Positions 25,159 through 33,634 of a stretch of 45,499 nucleotides of DNA are shown here, piece after piece. The stretch lies in assembly GCA_028293325.1 (NCBI GenBank), contig JAQGPA010000208.1:1-45499 (forward strand), read 5' to 3'. The position numbers and the translations under genes were made by a program. How positions within the stretch are numbered: the stretch's first letter is position 1; every line of letters begins with the position of its first letter. A model generated the notes under the pieces. That model did not search any database. It had not been told where the DNA came from and saw nothing but the letters and a program-made list of their open reading frames with translations. Origin of the DNA: Pedosphaera sp. Its GTDB lineage: Bacteria; Verrucomicrobiota; Verrucomicrobiia; Limisphaerales; Pedosphaeraceae.

Positions 25159-26198
25159 TACAAAAACGGAACGTCATGGACATGGGGTAACACCCTACTA
25201 CTGACGGCGAGGAGCGAATTAAAAAGTCCGGTCCACTGCTGGAGGAGACGTTCGGGCGGGTATTGTTGGCGAATACAGGCCTGGGCGGCGGCCACGTGTT
25301 GCCGGGCGAGGGCAGGGTTCCGGATGTAAAGCCTGAGGTTATTCACCCAATCGGCGCATAATACATGCGGCCGGAATTCCTCGTAGCTCGGAATCAGATC
25401 GGCAACCACCGGCACGCCGAGCAAAAGGGAGAGCAATAACCGATTATTCGATTTGCAGAGCGTGAAGGGATTGGGAGTGATGGGCAACAGACAGAGATCA
25501 TGTCGCTGAAACATGGAACTGAAGGTTCGCCGGTCCCAATCAAAATAGCGCACCGGAAAGTTGGCGGAGCGGAAGTAACGTTCAAACGCAGGCCGTGAGT
25601 TGCTGATGACACTCAGTGAAATAGACATGGCTTCGTTAAGACGATTTAGGTCGGGCAGAATGGCCGCCAGATCCACCAAGCCAAACGGCGGATCTTCCGT
25701 GCCGGCATTGCCGAACCAGACGAGGCGTGTTCGAAAATGTGCGTGTCGCTCAATCTGTCCGCGCAGGCGTTGGAGTAAACCGGGTTGGGGCGCATCGGAA
25801 AAGTCATCCACAGCATCGTCAATGACCACGCTTTTCCGGTGCGGCAACAGCGCGGCCACGGCGGGAGTGGAAACCGAAACGGCATCCGCCAGATCAATCA
25901 TTTGATTTAGCCGCGCCACACGCTCCCGGCTGCCGGCTTCATTCGCGGGCTGGTAAAAATGATTATCGCACAAGTCAAACACGACCTTCCGGCCCGATTG
26001 ATGCAAATGAGTTGCCAGGGCGAGGTCCTCGGCGGTGTACGCTTTTTGAAAGACGACGAGTTGATAACGGTCCAGTCGATCCGGTTGAAAAATTTCACAG
26101 GGCCAGCCGGCTTGTTGGAGTTGCCGACAAGGGAGGAGCGAGCGGAGCCGGGCGCTGGCGAGGTTCCAGTCGTAGCCAAAAGGTTTCCAGGCAATCAT
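25158..26198 (-). CDS. GT-B type glycosyltransferase (family 4-like)
   Basis: A 346-aa protein with a GT-B layout. Its N-terminal part is YDWNLASARLRSLLPCRQLQQAGWPCEIF (residues 9-37), then YQLVVFQKAYTAEDLALA, KVVFDLCDNHFYQ and MIDLADAVSVSTPAVAALL, typical of the first Rossmann domain. The second domain has RLVWFGNAGTEDPPFGLVDLAAIL and then FQRHDLCLLPITPNPFTLCKSNNRLLLSLLLGVPVVAD, which corresponds to the donor-binding Ex7E region but lacks the canonical first glutamate (KSNNR instead). Substrate is unknown. It is coupled to the sulfotransferase by TAATG and lies 11 bp after the methyltransferase gene. The last 13 codons run through a GGGGTAACACCC element. Confidence 0.7.
   Translation of the reverse strand: MIAWKPFGYDWNLASARLRSLLPCRQLQQAGWPCEIFQPDRLDRYQLVVFQKAYTAEDLALATHLHQSGRKVVFDLCDNHFYQPANEAGSRERVARLNQMIDLADAVSVSTPAVAALLPHRKSVVIDDAVDDFSDAPQPGLLQRLRGQIERHAHFRTRLVWFGNAGTEDPPFGLVDLAAILPDLNRLNEAMSISLSVISNSRPAFERYFRSANFPVRYFDWDRRTFSSMFQRHDLCLLPITPNPFTLCKSNNRLLLSLLLGVPVVADLIPSYEEFRPHVLCADWVNNLRLYIRNPALARQHVAAAQACIRQQYPPERLLQQWTGLFNSLLAVSSRVLPHVHDVPFL
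25182..25196. repeat. ATGGGGTAACACCCT element inside the 3' end of a glycosyltransferase gene
   Basis: It resembles the palindrome at 19236-19252 and lies within the last codons of the GT-B gene, so the C-terminus RVLPHVHD may derive from repeat insertion. Confidence 0.3.
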
Positions 26199-26209
26199 GC
26201 AGGTGCGGG

Positions 26210-27238
26210 TTATTTGCGGGCGAAGCAGTGAATGCGGTCCGCGCGGTTCAGGGCGGCGGCCAGTTTGGCGGGCAGGTGCAGCAGTTCCCGCAGAAAGGGA
26301 TTGGCGGCAAGCGCGGCGGGGTCAGTGCGGCGCGACCCACCGCGGGCCACCCGCCAATAACCGAGGCTGCGCACGAAGTCCTTCGACAAGGTCTCCTGGA
26401 ACAACTTGATCCCCGTAAAGCCGGCGCTTCGGAGGAGCTCCGGCAGGGCATCCGGTGAATGCAGAATAATATGGCGCGGGCAATCCAGCGAAAACCAGCA
26501 ACTGCGAAATAATTTTCGGGAGAGGCTTTCCGGATTTGGAACCGCCAGATGCAACCGCGCGCCGGGCTTCATTTTTTCATACAGCTTCGCCAGCGTTTCC
26601 CGGGGATCATATAAATGTTCCAGCACGTGGTTCATTCGCACCAAATCCAGCGAGGCCTCCGGAATTTCATCCCAGACCGCGGGTGAGATCAGGTAAGCCT
26701 CATGGCCACTGCGCTGGACACCGGTGACCGCCTGAAGCGAGAAATCAAGGCCGAGTGTTTTCCAGCCCCGACCGCGGGCTTCGTTTAGAAAACGATCCGA
26801 GCCGCAACCAAAGTCGAGCAGCCGTGCCTGGGGATGCGGTGGTTGATATAAATTTGCGAGGGCAGGTGGCAATGCGTCCGGCCAGCAGCGGTCGAGGAAC
26901 CGGTTTGTCCTGGTGAGCAGCGGTTGGCTGCGGGTTTGGAACCGGTTGGAAAATTTTTGCCAGCCGGTGAATGGAGCGGTGTTGTTGGTTATTTCATCGG
27001 AGCCCTGATAGGGACCGTAGGCTGGCGGATAAAAAAGGCCGATTTCCGCCTCAATGGGGCGCAAGGATTGAAATAAAGTCCGGCAATCCCGGCAAACGGA
27101 ATACTCAAATTCCTGCGGACTGCATTCGTAAAGACGATCGCGGGCGCGGCAGAGAAAGCGAACTTGAGTTGAGTAACAGGCGGGACAGGCCGTTAACTTT
27201 TCCGTGGCGACGCGTTTCCCAGTGGCAAGCTCCGGCAT
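26210..27238 (-). CDS. SAM-dependent methyltransferase with N-terminal zinc ribbon
   Basis: A 342-aa class I methyltransferase. The N-terminal 50 residues carry CPAC...CRAR...CRDC, a probable zinc-binding motif often found in sugar and polyketide methyltransferases of the Methyltransf_23 group. The SAM motif I is LLDFGCGSDRFLNEARGRGW. It is followed by LGLDFSLQAV (acidic ribose-binding residue), VRMNHVLEHLYDPRETLAKL and MKPGARLHLAVPNPES. The C-terminal part is ISPDALPELLRSAGFTGIKLFQET-like with a basic end. The likely role is O- or C-methylation of a sugar in the surface glycan. It is the first gene of a minus-strand run (26210-22496). Confidence 0.85.
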   Translation of the reverse strand: MPELATGKRVATEKLTACPACYSTQVRFLCRARDRLYECSPQEFEYSVCRDCRTLFQSLRPIEAEIGLFYPPAYGPYQGSDEITNNTAPFTGWQKFSNRFQTRSQPLLTRTNRFLDRCWPDALPPALANLYQPPHPQARLLDFGCGSDRFLNEARGRGWKTLGLDFSLQAVTGVQRSGHEAYLISPAVWDEIPEASLDLVRMNHVLEHLYDPRETLAKLYEKMKPGARLHLAVPNPESLSRKLFRSCWFSLDCPRHIILHSPDALPELLRSAGFTGIKLFQETLSKDFVRSLGYWRVARGGSRRTDPAALAANPFLRELLHLPAKLAAALNRADRIHCFARK

Positions 27239-27392
27239 AAGACGATTGTGTCTATTGAAGGAATCATGGTGATGGCCATTGGTTCTTGGTGGGAAACTTG
27301 TAGCTTATCCAGCGGAAAAGTCAATGCGTACGTGGGTCGCGGCGTCACTCTTCACCGTCATAGTAGTTGAGCGCGTCGGAGCGGAGCAGGCG

Positions 27393-27408
27393 GCGTTCGG
27401 GCGAACGC
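27393..27408. other. Perfect 7-bp hairpin between the second msbA-like gene and the methyltransferase
   Basis: GCGTTCG/CGAACGC with a 2-nt centre, 27 bp downstream of the msbA-like stop on the minus strand and inside a 196-bp gap. It is not followed by a T-run, so it could be a weak or factor-dependent terminator. Confidence 0.3.
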
Positions 27409-27434
27409 ACCGCCCATTTTCCGCAATCTGCCGT

Positions 27435-29249
27435 TCAGGGCTGAAACTGAAGTTCGTACAGGCGGCGGTAAACGCCATCGTGGCTGAGCAGTTCGGTATG
27501 GCGTCCCATTTCCACGATGCGGCCCTGGTCCATGACGATGATGACATCCGCGCGCTGAATGGTGGAAAGGCGGTGTGCAATGCAAAGGGCCGTGCGGCCC
27601 TGCATCAACTCTTCCAGCGCGACCTGGACGATGCGTTCCGATTCCGTGTCCAGGGCGTTGGTGGCCTCATCCAAAATCAGAATCGGCGCATTGCGCACGA
27701 TGGCGCGGGCGATGGCGATGCGTTGACGCTGGCCGCCGGAGATCGCCACTCCTTTTTCCCCGACGATCGTGTCGTAACCCTGTGACTTTTCCATGATGAA
27801 GTCGTGGGCGTGCGCGTGCCGCGCCGCGGCTTCAATCTCCGCGTTGGTGGCCCCGGGGCGGCCGAGTTCGATGTTTCGTCGAATAGTTTCGTTAAACAAC
27901 ACGGTTTCCTGGGTGACCACGGCGATCTGGTTGCGGAGGTCGTGCGAGTTGACATCGCGAATATCGATGCCGCCGATGCGCACGGCGCCCTTGGCGGGAT
28001 CGTAGAAACGGAGCAGCAAATTGGTGAGCGTGGTTTTGCCGGAGCCGCTGGCGCCCACCAAGGCGACAAGCTGGCCGGCCTTGACCGTGAGATTGACACC
28101 GCGCAGCACCGTTTTTTCACCGAAAGCAAATTCGATGTTCTCGAATTGGATGTCGGCGCCGGCGGCTTTGAGCGTTTTCGGGTTCGCCGGTTCCGGGATC
28201 GAGTTGGGGGTCGCCAACAGTTCAAAGACACGGGCACTGGCGGCGCGCGCCTGTTCGAGATTGTTATGCAGGCGGGCGAGGTTTTTGAGCGGGCGATACA
28301 TGGAAAAGATGGCGAGAATAACGGCCAGGAAATCCGCCGAGTGGGCTTTGCCGCCCTCGTGAAAGGCGAGATAAACAAAAACCAGCGATACGCCGATGGC
28401 ACCGAAGATTTCCATCAACGGTCCCGGCGTTTCCGAAGCGCGCACGATCCGCATGTAATGACCGATCACCTTGCGGGCGACAGCGCGGAATTGCTCCACG
28501 ACGGTGTTTTCCAGATTGTAGGCTTTGATGATGCGGTTGGCGGTGAAGGATTCAGACATGACGCCCACCAATTCGGCGCTCTGCGTCTGCATGCCGCTGG
28601 CGGTGCGCCGCACCTTGCGGCCGTAGATCACGATGGGAATCATGCAGAGCGGCATGACCACCATGGAGATCAGGGTCAGCTTCGGCTCCCGCCACATCAG
28701 ATAGCACAACAGACTAACGATGGTCACGGGATCTTTTACGATGACCGCAGTGGCATTGCTCATAATGCCGTGCAGCGCAACGGTGTCGTTGATGACGCGC
28801 GAGATCAAGGCACCGCTGTTGGTCTGGTTAAAGAAACTCGCGGGCAAATTGATCAGGTGCTGGAACAGCCGGATGCGCAGGTCGGTGATGGCGCGGATGG
28901 CAGTCCATTGGAGCAGATAGATGTTCAGGTAGGAAAACAATCCACGGAGAAAAATAACCGTCGGGATGGTGGCGATGACAAGAATAACCGCTGTGGGATG
29001 CGTCTTTACATCCGTGGCCAGCGCTTGTTGCGCAGCTTGCAGCCAGTCCTGCACAAATCCGGGCAGGTATTTGAGTTGCGCGCCCATATCCGGACCGCTC
29101 TCGGTAAAGATAAGCTGATAAACAAAAGTGAACGTCGCGATCATCAAGGGTTCCAACAAGCCGGCGATGATGCCGGTCAAAACGCCCAGAAACAGGCGTA
29201 CGCGGTACGGCCGGGCCAGACCCCAGATTTTCAGCAAAAACGAAATCAT
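27435..29249 (-). CDS. msbA: MsbA-like lipid A/glycolipid ABC exporter (copy 2)
   Basis: A 604-aa ABC half-transporter. Membrane domain about 1-330, ATPase about 365-600. Motifs: Walker A GASGSGKTT (399-407), Q-loop in VVTQETVLFNETI, signature ISGGQ (503-507; I in place of L), Walker B ILILDEAT (523-530) and the switch histidine in CIAHRLST. The loop between helices 1 and 2 contains an extra 35 or so residues (50-85). It differs clearly in sequence from the exporter at 12439, so the two are paralogues and not a recent duplication. It lies inside the glycan cluster between a methyltransferase and a GT9 gene, so it may flip a decorated lipid-linked glycan (inference). Confidence 0.87.
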   Translation of the reverse strand: MISFLLKIWGLARPYRVRLFLGVLTGIIAGLLEPLMIATFTFVYQLIFTESGPDMGAQLKYLPGFVQDWLQAAQQALATDVKTHPTAVILVIATIPTVIFLRGLFSYLNIYLLQWTAIRAITDLRIRLFQHLINLPASFFNQTNSGALISRVINDTVALHGIMSNATAVIVKDPVTIVSLLCYLMWREPKLTLISMVVMPLCMIPIVIYGRKVRRTASGMQTQSAELVGVMSESFTANRIIKAYNLENTVVEQFRAVARKVIGHYMRIVRASETPGPLMEIFGAIGVSLVFVYLAFHEGGKAHSADFLAVILAIFSMYRPLKNLARLHNNLEQARAASARVFELLATPNSIPEPANPKTLKAAGADIQFENIEFAFGEKTVLRGVNLTVKAGQLVALVGASGSGKTTLTNLLLRFYDPAKGAVRIGGIDIRDVNSHDLRNQIAVVTQETVLFNETIRRNIELGRPGATNAEIEAAARHAHAHDFIMEKSQGYDTIVGEKGVAISGGQRQRIAIARAIVRNAPILILDEATNALDTESERIVQVALEELMQGRTALCIAHRLSTIQRADVIIVMDQGRIVEMGRHTELLSHDGVYRRLYELQFQP

Positions 29250-29299
29250 GTCACTATGCGCGATTATGCTATGCGTGAACTGTCAAGGCGAGCAGTTTG

Positions 29300-30382
29300 T
29301 CAGGGCTCACTCCGTGGTACGGTCCCGGCCTGGTCGCAAACCATTTTCGCGATATGGCCGGGTTCGATACGGGCAAGGCAGGCAGCCTTTCCCGAGGCTT
29401 CGCACGGGGCGACCCCATGATCGATACAGGAGCAGGGAACCGTCAGGGCCTGTTGGTTTGCGCCGAGCGGCAACCAAGCCTGGTAGCCTTTTTGCTCGCG
29501 GAAAAATGAAATTGTGGGCACCCCCAACGCCATGGCCAGATGCACGCCGCCGGAATCCGGCCCGAAATGTAGGCGGCAGCGGGTCAGTGCAGCGGCGAGC
29601 TGCATGATGCTCAGATTTTCCGGCAGTGTTCGCAGGCGTGGGTCATTTACGATGGCCAGGAATTGTTGCAACCGATCGCGCTCCCGCGGTTTGGCCCCGA
29701 TGGAAACCACCGCCGGCAATTCCGGTTCAGTTTGCCAAACCATTTTCAACATGGCGGCGTAATGCTCGAGCGGCCATTCCTTCATGGGGTTGGCCGAGTT
29801 GATGGACAGATGAACGGCACCCAGTGGTACGGTGGCTTTGGCCCATTGCAGCGAGGCGTCATCCACCCGCAAATCAAAGCGGGGAGGTTGCAGGGTGAAG
29901 CCGCAGGCGGCCAGAAGTTGGCGGCGTTGCTCAAAGGCTGTTAGGTTTGGGTTGAGACGCGGCACCCAATAGGGCACCAGCCAATTATTCCAGAAATGCG
30001 ACCGTCCGGCTGCATGAGCCACACGCCAGCGAGCGCCGGTCAGCGCCATCAGAATGATCGTCCGGTCGGTGCCGCCGAAATTGATGGCGACGTCGAATTT
30101 TTCTCGGCGCAAGGCGCGAATGAGCCGCAATTGTTCGCGCAGACTGCGTTTGGCGGGGTCCAGCACGACGGGCCAGGCGCGGTCCACGCAGGGGGCGAGG
30201 CGCAAGACTTCAGCGCCTAGTGGCGAGGAGACCACATGCAGTTCGGCGGCATAGTGCTGTTTGATTTCCCAGAGGGCCGGGACCAGATGCAGGGTGTCAC
30301 CCAAAAAGCCCAAATCCACGACGACGATTTTTTTCGCCGCGCGGGTTTGTTCATAAAAGCCTTTCAAGCCCGAAGGTTGCAT
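29300..30382 (-). CDS. Family 9 glycosyltransferase (heptosyltransferase-like)
   Basis: A 360-aa GT-B enzyme of the heptosyltransferase family. It opens with AKKIVVVDLGFLGDTLHLVPALW and continues with KFDVAINFGGTDRTIILMALTGARWRVAHAAG. The later part is GAVHLSINSANPMKEWPLEHYAAML, then CRLHFGPDSGGVHLAMALGVPTISFF, the donor-site motif of the family, and ends in a Cys-containing segment (VPCSCIDHGVAPCE). The ATG at 30382 (MQPSGLKGF) is preferred; the frame also has an ATG at 30430 that would add 16 residues unlike the family. It is divergent from the glycosyltransferase gene at 30487 and close to, but not overlapping, the msbA-like gene (50 bp). Confidence 0.82.
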   Translation of the reverse strand: MQPSGLKGFYEQTRAAKKIVVVDLGFLGDTLHLVPALWEIKQHYAAELHVVSSPLGAEVLRLAPCVDRAWPVVLDPAKRSLREQLRLIRALRREKFDVAINFGGTDRTIILMALTGARWRVAHAAGRSHFWNNWLVPYWVPRLNPNLTAFEQRRQLLAACGFTLQPPRFDLRVDDASLQWAKATVPLGAVHLSINSANPMKEWPLEHYAAMLKMVWQTEPELPAVVSIGAKPRERDRLQQFLAIVNDPRLRTLPENLSIMQLAAALTRCRLHFGPDSGGVHLAMALGVPTISFFREQKGYQAWLPLGANQQALTVPCSCIDHGVAPCEASGKAACLARIEPGHIAKMVCDQAGTVPRSEP

Positions 30383-30486
30383 GCGAGGAGTTTGACTGAA
30401 GCAACGGGTGGTGACGACGAAAAAGCACATTTAGCCCGTGAGATTTTGGTTGTCCGACATGCGGCGGGCGTGTTTGATTTTACAGC

Positions 30487-31362
30487 TTGAGAATCAGCGG
30501 CTTTACTTTCATCCGAAACGGCAACGCGTTGGGCTATCCCTTCGTGCCCTCGATCCGTTCGCTGCTGCCGTTGTGCGATGAGGTGATTGTGAACGTGCCG
30601 CGCTCGACGGATGGCACGCTGGAAGCGGTGCGGGCAATTGGTGACCCGAAGATTCGCATTATTGAATCGGAGTGGGATGAGGCCCAGCGGACGGCGGGAT
30701 TGGTGCTGTCCCAGCATACGAACCTGGCGCTCGACCAATGCACGGGTGACTGGTGTGTTTACATTCAGGGGGATGAGGTGTTGCATGAGGAAAGCATTCC
30801 GGCGATGCGCGCGGCGATGGAGCGCGAATTGAACAACCGGGAAGTGCAGGGTTTGCTGGTGGATTATACGCATTTTTACGGGAGTTTCTGGACGGAAGTT
30901 TATTCGCTGGGCTGGTATTATCGGGAAGTGCGCGCCATCCGGCGGGACCCAAACATCCGTTCACGCGGCGATGCCCAGAGTTTTCGCACGCAGGACGGGG
31001 AGAAACTGCGGGTGCGGCGCTCGGGTGGCCGGTATTTTCATTATGGATATGCGCTGGAGCCGGACATTGCGCGCAAGAAACATACGAACCTTGCCTCGCT
31101 CTATCACAACAACGAAGAACCGAAATCGGTGGCCGGGCGCGCGGCGCGTTACTATGATGACGACCAGAAGGTGAAGCCATTCAAAGGGACGCATCCGGCG
31201 GTCATGCGCGAGACGGTGGCGGCGGCGGGTTGGACTTATCAGTCGCGCAATCCGTTGATCCGTTTTCGGCGCGAATATTTTTGGGAGGATGTGGCGCTGA
31301 TTATCAAGCGTTGCACCGGACTGACGCTGGGCGTGCACAAAAACTACCGGCTCATTCGATGA
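30487..31362 (+). CDS. Glycosyltransferase, GT2-like
   Basis: A 291-aa protein starting with a TTG codon (LRISGFTFIRNGNALGYPFV). The GT-A core is visible as SIRSLLPLCDEVIVNVPRSTDGTLEAV and GDWCVYIQGDEVLHEESI, where GDE replaces the usual DxD metal motif. Next come the acidic/aromatic stretch DYTHFYGSFWTEVYSLGWYYREV and a C-terminal GTHPAVMRETV. The first eight or so residues match the common opening of small LPS glycosyltransferases. No ATG is available upstream in a credible place. It is the first of five overlapping or closely spaced plus-strand genes (30487-34800). Confidence 0.78.
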   Translation: MRISGFTFIRNGNALGYPFVPSIRSLLPLCDEVIVNVPRSTDGTLEAVRAIGDPKIRIIESEWDEAQRTAGLVLSQHTNLALDQCTGDWCVYIQGDEVLHEESIPAMRAAMERELNNREVQGLLVDYTHFYGSFWTEVYSLGWYYREVRAIRRDPNIRSRGDAQSFRTQDGEKLRVRRSGGRYFHYGYALEPDIARKKHTNLASLYHNNEEPKSVAGRAARYYDDDQKVKPFKGTHPAVMRETVAAAGWTYQSRNPLIRFRREYFWEDVALIIKRCTGLTLGVHKNYRLIR

Positions 31363-32153
31363 ACAAACTGCCCATTTCCGTGTGCATCATTTCCGGCGCC
31401 GAGGCGCAGCGGATCGGTCGCGCATTGGAAAGCGTGGCGGGGTGGGTGAGTGAAATTGTGGTGGTGCTGAACGAGGAAGTGCAGGACGGGACGGCGGAGA
31501 TTGTCAGCCGCCATGGCGGGGTGATACACCGGCGCAAGTGGCAGGGTTTTCGCGAACAGAAGAACCTGGTGCAGAGTCTGGCGACGCAGCCGTGGATTTT
31601 GCAGTTGGATGCGGACGAGGAGGTATCGACTGAATTACGCGCCGAGATTTCCGGATTTTTTCAGGGCGATCAGGAAAAATTCGCCGGCGCCTCGTTTCCG
31701 CGCAAGATGTGGTTTCTCGGGCGCTGGATCACGCACGGCGACTGGTATCCCGACCGCGTGCTGCGTTTGTATCGAGGCGATGCGGGGTGCTGGGGCGGAA
31801 GCGCGGAGCATTGCGCGGTGGAATTGCGCGGCGCGGAAAAGCGGTTGCGCGCCGACCTGCTGCATTACAGCAGCCCGACGATGGCGGATTATTTGCGCAA
31901 GTTTCCGTATTACTCGGAACTTTATTTGCAGCGACAATTGGAGAGCGGCGCACGCTGGTCAGCGTTGCCGACCATTGTGCGCGCTGCGTGGCGTTTTGTC
32001 CGCGCGTATATTTTTCGATGCGGATTTCTTGACGGTTATCCAGGATTTTTTATCGCCGCCTCGACCGCTTACGGCACGCTGTATCGTCATACGCGGCTGT
32101 ATGAGCATATGCAACCGACTGCCCCACCATGTCCGCCCCGCGACTCTCGCTGA
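31359..32153 (+). CDS. Family 2 glycosyltransferase (WaaE/KdtX-like)
   Basis: A 264-aa GT-A enzyme resembling WaaE-type LPS core beta-1,4-glucosyltransferases. It shows LPISVCIISGAEAQRIGRALESVAGWVSEIVVV, a DGTAEIVSRHGGVIHRRKWQGFREQKNL segment (characteristic of WaaE), and the metal motif LQLDADEEVS. The acceptor-side SFPRKMWFLGRWITHGDWYPDRVLRLYR is a hallmark of this group. The ATG at 31359 overlaps the previous stop (ATGA). The downstream GT2 gene overlaps its last 25 bases. It probably adds a hexose to the LPS inner core. Confidence 0.87.
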   Translation: MNKLPISVCIISGAEAQRIGRALESVAGWVSEIVVVLNEEVQDGTAEIVSRHGGVIHRRKWQGFREQKNLVQSLATQPWILQLDADEEVSTELRAEISGFFQGDQEKFAGASFPRKMWFLGRWITHGDWYPDRVLRLYRGDAGCWGGSAEHCAVELRGAEKRLRADLLHYSSPTMADYLRKFPYYSELYLQRQLESGARWSALPTIVRAAWRFVRAYIFRCGFLDGYPGFFIAASTAYGTLYRHTRLYEHMQPTAPPCPPRDSR

Positions 32154-32920
32154 TCATCAGCACCTATAATCGCCCCGACGCGTTGGCGAAGGTCCTTGCC
32201 GGAGTGGAGCGGCAAAGTCGCCGGCCCGATGAAGTGCTCATCGCCGATGACGGCTCAAAGGAGCCGACGCGCGCGTTGATTGCCGATTGGACGAAGCGGC
32301 AATCTTTTCCCGTGAGGCATGTCTGGCATCAAGATGATGGTTTTCGCAAGACGGCCATTTTGAATCAGTCGGTCGCGGTTGCGCAGGGCGAGTACCTGAT
32401 TTTTCTCGATGGCGACTGCGTGCCGCACCGGCGCTTTGTGGCGGATCATGCGGCGTTGGCGGAGCGCGGGTTCTGGGTGCAAGGCCGGCGATGCTTTGTG
32501 GAGGAAAAATTTGTTGCCGACTTTGAGCCCGGCCAAACCTCGATATGGGGATGGGTCACGACCGGCAAGGTGACGGGCCGGGGCAAGGCCTTTCGGCTGC
32601 CGTTTCCCATCGTGCGGCGCGACACGGCGCAACGGGGGATCATCGGTTGCAACATTGCGGCATGGCGGGATGATGTGATCGCCATCAACGGTTTTGACGA
32701 GGAGTATTCGGGCTGGGGGATTGGCGAGGATTCGGACATGGGGACGCGGCTATATCACCTTGGCCGGCCCCGGAAGTTTGTTTATGCTCACGCCATCGTG
32801 TATCACTTGAATCATCCCATGGCACCGCGCGGCCACGTGGCCGAGAGCCTGGCCCGGCTTGATGAAACCATCCGCTCCCGCAAGCTTCGTTGTGCGGCCG
32901 GGATCAACCTCCATTTATAA
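32129..32920 (+). CDS. Family 2 glycosyltransferase with a GT7-type C-terminal region
   Basis: A 263-aa enzyme. N-terminal GT-A fold: LSLIISTYNRPDALAKVLAGVERQSRRPDEVLIADDGSKEPT, and EYLIFLDGDCVPHRRF with DGD as the metal motif. The C-terminal half, IIGCNIAAWRDDVIAINGFDEEYSGWGIGEDSDMGTRLYHLG, is the galactosyltransferase-like (GT7C) acceptor motif seen in bacterial chondroitin- and LPS-type polymerising or single-sugar transferases. Length is on the short side but complete. It overlaps the preceding gene by 25 bp and lies 30 bp before the FkbM methyltransferase start. Confidence 0.87.
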   Translation: MSAPRLSLIISTYNRPDALAKVLAGVERQSRRPDEVLIADDGSKEPTRALIADWTKRQSFPVRHVWHQDDGFRKTAILNQSVAVAQGEYLIFLDGDCVPHRRFVADHAALAERGFWVQGRRCFVEEKFVADFEPGQTSIWGWVTTGKVTGRGKAFRLPFPIVRRDTAQRGIIGCNIAAWRDDVIAINGFDEEYSGWGIGEDSDMGTRLYHLGRPRKFVYAHAIVYHLNHPMAPRGHVAESLARLDETIRSRKLRCAAGINLHL

Positions 32921-32950
32921 TCAACCCGCACGCCCAACGCATTGAAACCC

Positions 32951-33634
32951 ATGTCCACTGAAGGCGAACTGGTCTGGGAGTTTTTTGGGCGCAATCCCAA
33001 AGGATTCTTTGTCGAGGTTGGCGCCAATGATCCGCAGAACAGTTCGCAGACTTGGTTCTTGGAAAACAAGGGATGGCAAGGGATTTTAGTGGAACCGCTC
33101 TCGCGTTTTTACACGGCGTTGTGCAAGGCGCGACCGCAATCGCGCGTGTTCCAGGTTGCTTGTGGCGCGCCGGGGCATCCACCGACCGCGGAGCTGTTTG
33201 TGGGCGAGAATTCCGAGCATTCGTCATTGCGTCGCAACACCGTGGATGCGGAGACGCGTTATGTAAAAGCCGAAACGGTGCGGCTGCTGACACTGGACGA
33301 ACTGCTCGCCGAAGCGGGGCATCCACAACTTGACTTTGTGAGCATTGATGTGGAAGGGATGCAACTGGAAGTGCTCAAGGGATTCGACCTGGCGCGGCAT
33401 CGGCCCAGGCTGCTGTTTGTGGAGGACCATTTGTTAAATTGGGAGACGCACTTTCATTTGAAGCGGCAGGGGTATCGGCTGGTCAAGCGCACGCAGCTCA
33501 ACAACTGGTATGTGCCGCAAGGAACGCCATTCCGGCTCACAAGCCTGGGCGAGCGGTTTAAGTTATGGCGCAAAGTCTGGCCCGGCACGCCGGCGCGACA
33601 GCTCAAGGCCTGGTGGCGACGGGGCCGGTTATGA
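32951..33634 (+). CDS. FkbM family methyltransferase
   Basis: A 227-aa SAM-dependent O-methyltransferase of the FkbM family. SAM motif I is FFVEVGANDPQNSSQTWFLE (residues 19-38), followed by GWQGILVEPLSRFY with the acidic ribose-binding residue. The catalytic-region segment is LDFVSIDVEGMQLEVLKGFDL, typical of FkbM. The ATG at 32951 is preferred over the in-frame TTG at 32942. FkbM proteins in glycan clusters methylate sugar hydroxyls. The stop overlaps the next start by ATGA, so the enzyme is coupled to a GT4 glycosyltransferase. Confidence 0.87.
   Translation: MSTEGELVWEFFGRNPKGFFVEVGANDPQNSSQTWFLENKGWQGILVEPLSRFYTALCKARPQSRVFQVACGAPGHPPTAELFVGENSEHSSLRRNTVDAETRYVKAETVRLLTLDELLAEAGHPQLDFVSIDVEGMQLEVLKGFDLARHRPRLLFVEDHLLNWETHFHLKRQGYRLVKRTQLNNWYVPQGTPFRLTSLGERFKLWRKVWPGTPARQLKAWWRRGRL

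Noticed and set aside
27804..29420. 538-codon plus-strand open frame opposite the second msbA-like gene
   Set aside because: It overlaps an intact ABC exporter on the other strand and its translation is rich in His, Gln, Asp and Gly in low-complexity runs, typical of the antisense of a high-GC coding region.
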